Shown here in pieces: positions 62,123 to 64,000 of a stretch of DNA of 64,000 nt. The first letter of the stretch is position 1; each line of letters starts with the position of its first letter. The translations under genes were made by a program, and so were the position numbers. Below the pieces are notes generated by a model. That model had not been told where the DNA came from, did no database searches, and saw nothing but the letters and a program-made list of their open reading frames with translations. This stretch comes from Fischerella sp. PCC 9605 (GTDB lineage Bacteria > Cyanobacteriota > Cyanobacteriia > Cyanobacteriales > Nostocaceae), in assembly GCF_000517105.1 (NCBI RefSeq), contig NZ_KI912148.1:366518-430517 (forward strand). Direction: 5' to 3'.

Positions 62123-64000
62123 GTGGCTATTGCAATAGAAAAATTAATAACCTCGGATATTGTAAAACCAGCTCGTTATCTAGGTAACGAACTTTTAGCA
62201 GTACACAAACCTTGGGATACGGCAACTATACGCTGGGTATTAACCTACCCAGAATTATACGAAGTAGGAGCCTCCAACTTAGGGCATATCATTCTGTATA
62301 ACATCCTGAATGCTCAACCACGCCAATTGTGCGATCGCGCTTACCTAAGCGCCCCAGATCTCGCGGCTAAACTGCGGGCAACCAAAACACCGCTGTTTGC
62401 CGTTGAGTCCAAGCGATCGCTAACAGAATTTGATATCTTAGGCTTTAGCCTCAGTTACGAACTCGGTGCCACCAACATTTTAGAAATGTTGGATTTGGCA
62501 GGTATTCCCCTGACGTGGCGAGAACGGTTAACGGGGAATCACCCCTTGATTTTTGCAGGAGGACAAACGGCGACATCCAACCCTGAACCCTACGCCGACT
62601 TTTTCGACTTTTTTGCCCTTGGTGACGGCGAAGAACTCTTACCAGAAATAGGTTTAGTTTTAGAAGAAGGCAAACAAGCAGGCTTAAGCCGCCAAGAACT
62701 GCTGCTGGACTTGGCACAAGTACCGGGTGTATATGTTCCCCAGTTTTACGATCTGGCAGAGGATGGGAGCGTGCATCCTAACCGCCCAGATGTGCCAAAA
62801 CGTATTCTAAGACGGGTTGCTACCCCCATACCAGCGTATTCAATTGGGTTGGTTCCCTACGTGCAGACAGTACACGATCGCCTAACGATTGAAATTCGGC
62901 GCGGTTGTACTCGTGGCTGTCGCTTCTGCCAACCGGGAATGCTAACTCGACCGGCGCGGGATGTGGAACCAGAAAAAGTGGTGACAGCGATTGAGAAGGG
63001 AATGCGGGAAACAGGATACAACGAGTTTTCTCTGTTATCCCTGAGTTGTTCTGATTATTTATCCCTGCCAGCAGTAGGGATGGAAATCAAAAATCGCCTC
63101 AAGAATGAAAATATTTCTCTTTCTCTACCCAGCCAACGGGTAGACAGGTTTGATGAAAATATCGCCAACATCCTCGGCGGTATGCGCCAAGGTGGTCTGA
63201 CTTTTGCCCCAGAAGCTGGTACGCAGCGAATGCGAGACATTGTTAATAAAGGTTTGACAAATGAAGAATTGCTGCGGGGTGTGAAAACAGCGTGGGAACA
63301 AGGTTGGGATAAAATAAAGTTATATTTTATGATCGGTTTGCCTGGTGAAACCGATGCTGATGTTTTGGGCATTGCGGAAACGGTTAGTTGGTTGCAGCGC
63401 GAGTGTCGGGCGAAGGGCAGAAGACCACTTGCGTTTAACTTGACAATTTCCAACTTTACACCCAAGCCTCACACCCCGTTTCAATGGCACTCGGTTTCTA
63501 CCGCCGAGTTTGAACGCAAGCAAAAATTGCTGCGGCAAGAATTCCGCCGCATCAAGGGAGTGAAAGTGAATTTCACCGATGTCCGCATTTCGGCAATGGA
63601 AGATTTTATCGGCAGAGGCGATCGCACTCTCGGTCAAGTCTTACGACGGGCTTGGGAATTAGGTGCGGGCATGGATTCCTGGTATGACAGCATCGAACAG
63701 GCTTACAATGCTTGGGGACAAGCTATTGCCGAAGCTGGTTTGACTTGGAAATATCGCCAAGTTGAAAATGGCGAGTGGAATTTGTTCCAACAAGAGGACA
63801 CGGAGACTTCTCCCCCTCACCCCCTCACCCCACGCCAGGTGCTACAACGCTTGGAACCCCCGCAACGCACTGGCTCCTCTCCCACTCCCCCACTCTCCCT
63901 TTCCCTCGATAGACCCTTACCTTGGGACCACATTGACACGGGTATCGATAAAAAGTGGCTTCAAGAAGACTTAAAACGCGCTCTAGAAGCTGCAACTGTT
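62123..64000 (+). CDS. TIGR03960-type B12-fold radical SAM protein (5' part; runs off window)
   Basis: 626 codons are present with no stop before the window end. Starting at GTG 62123 (VAIAIEKLITSDIVKPARYLGNE). The N-terminal B12-type domain includes YPELYEVGASNLGHIILYNILN and GGQTATSNPEPYADFFDFFALGDGEELL. The radical SAM core has IEIRRGCTRGCRFCQPGML with CxxxCxxC near 263-270, then LTFAPEAGTQRMRDIVNKG and LYFMIGLPGETDADVLGI. This fits the family often linked to a DUF2344 protein. A Pro/Ser/Thr-rich, repeat-derived insertion lies at about residues 558-597. The start is a GTG with no clear Shine-Dalgarno. Confidence 0.88.
   Translation, partial: MAIAIEKLITSDIVKPARYLGNELLAVHKPWDTATIRWVLTYPELYEVGASNLGHIILYNILNAQPRQLCDRAYLSAPDLAAKLRATKTPLFAVESKRSLTEFDILGFSLSYELGATNILEMLDLAGIPLTWRERLTGNHPLIFAGGQTATSNPEPYADFFDFFALGDGEELLPEIGLVLEEGKQAGLSRQELLLDLAQVPGVYVPQFYDLAEDGSVHPNRPDVPKRILRRVATPIPAYSIGLVPYVQTVHDRLTIEIRRGCTRGCRFCQPGMLTRPARDVEPEKVVTAIEKGMRETGYNEFSLLSLSCSDYLSLPAVGMEIKNRLKNENISLSLPSQRVDRFDENIANILGGMRQGGLTFAPEAGTQRMRDIVNKGLTNEELLRGVKTAWEQGWDKIKLYFMIGLPGETDADVLGIAETVSWLQRECRAKGRRPLAFNLTISNFTPKPHTPFQWHSVSTAEFERKQKLLRQEFRRIKGVKVNFTDVRISAMEDFIGRGDRTLGQVLRRAWELGAGMDSWYDSIEQAYNAWGQAIAEAGLTWKYRQVENGEWNLFQQEDTETSPPHPLTPRQVLQRLEPPQRTGSSPTPPLSLSLDRPLPWDHIDTGIDKKWLQEDLKRALEAATV
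63805..63905. repeat. Compound in-frame repeat inside the terminal radical SAM gene
   Basis: CTCCCCCTCACCCCCTCACC units, then a 41-base GCCAGGTGCTACAACG...ACGCACTGGC element (63834-63874), then CTCCCACTCCCCCACTCTCC units. The reading frame stays open through all of it. Confidence 0.88.

Overview
The window is chromosomal DNA of a filamentous, probably heterocyst-forming cyanobacterium (Nostocales-like). The evidence is psbA, chlB, PAM68, ycf37-type, DUF1830, DUF3727, DUF4079 and rpmI-rplT genes, very frequent HIP1 octamers (GCGATCGC), and abundant short tandem repeats (STRR) such as runs of TTGACTC, ACTAACT and CCCAATG. No species can be assigned. I see no rRNA, tRNA, CRISPR array, complete insertion sequence or prophage.

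Layout. 0-7 kb: MnmD-like tRNA methyltransferase, a REC/HD-GYP regulator, glmU, a glycosyltransferase, isoaspartyl peptidase and a DUF2256 protein. 7-13 kb: a large GAF kinase-like protein, pyrD and a membrane-anchored HTH-like protein. 14-23 kb: sugar transporter, two glutathione-reductase-type paralogues in tandem, an esterase, hisC, an unknown protein and a GNAT. 23-30 kb: a 1177-residue REC-GAF-kinase-REC-adenylate cyclase, aroF, rpsO-PAM68 and a LURP-one-like protein. 30-39 kb: glpK, chlB, a hicA-hicB pair, ycf37-like TPR, an amino-acid-binding protein, rpmI-rplT and psbA (E130 form). 39-50 kb: HIT protein, comM/yifB, a frameshifted GNAT, phoX behind two Pho-box-like arrays, an SDR, a secreted protein, an RNA m5C methyltransferase, a GNAT and ruvX. 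50-64 kb: mostly conserved cyanobacterial genes (DUF3727, YqeG-type HAD, DUF4079, DUF1830, two B12-type radical SAM proteins, DICT, pentapeptide repeat, CPBP protease, clpS, STAS). The last radical SAM gene runs off the window.

Genes mostly stand alone or in pairs. Themes are signalling (c-di-GMP, cAMP, GAF/DICT/STAS), photosynthesis (psbA, chlB, PAM68) and redox (two disulfide reductases). Nothing here is a clear multi-gene island or a known defence cluster beyond hicAB.

The strongest unusual signal is repeat activity. Two MITE-like elements (1138-1345 and 31783-31945) have matching terminal inverted repeats and 13-bp flanking direct repeats; the second abuts the chlB stop codon. A smaller repeat sits inside the first element, and probably inside a relative at 45.3 kb. 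Palindromic and low-complexity repeats have also entered coding sequences in frame (MnmD-like, the kinase-cyclase, iaaA, comM, the binding protein, ruvX, the terminal radical SAM gene). Three gene remnants or broken genes were read directly: a GNAT split by a 7-bp tandem duplication, a methyltransferase fragment and an aminotransferase fragment.
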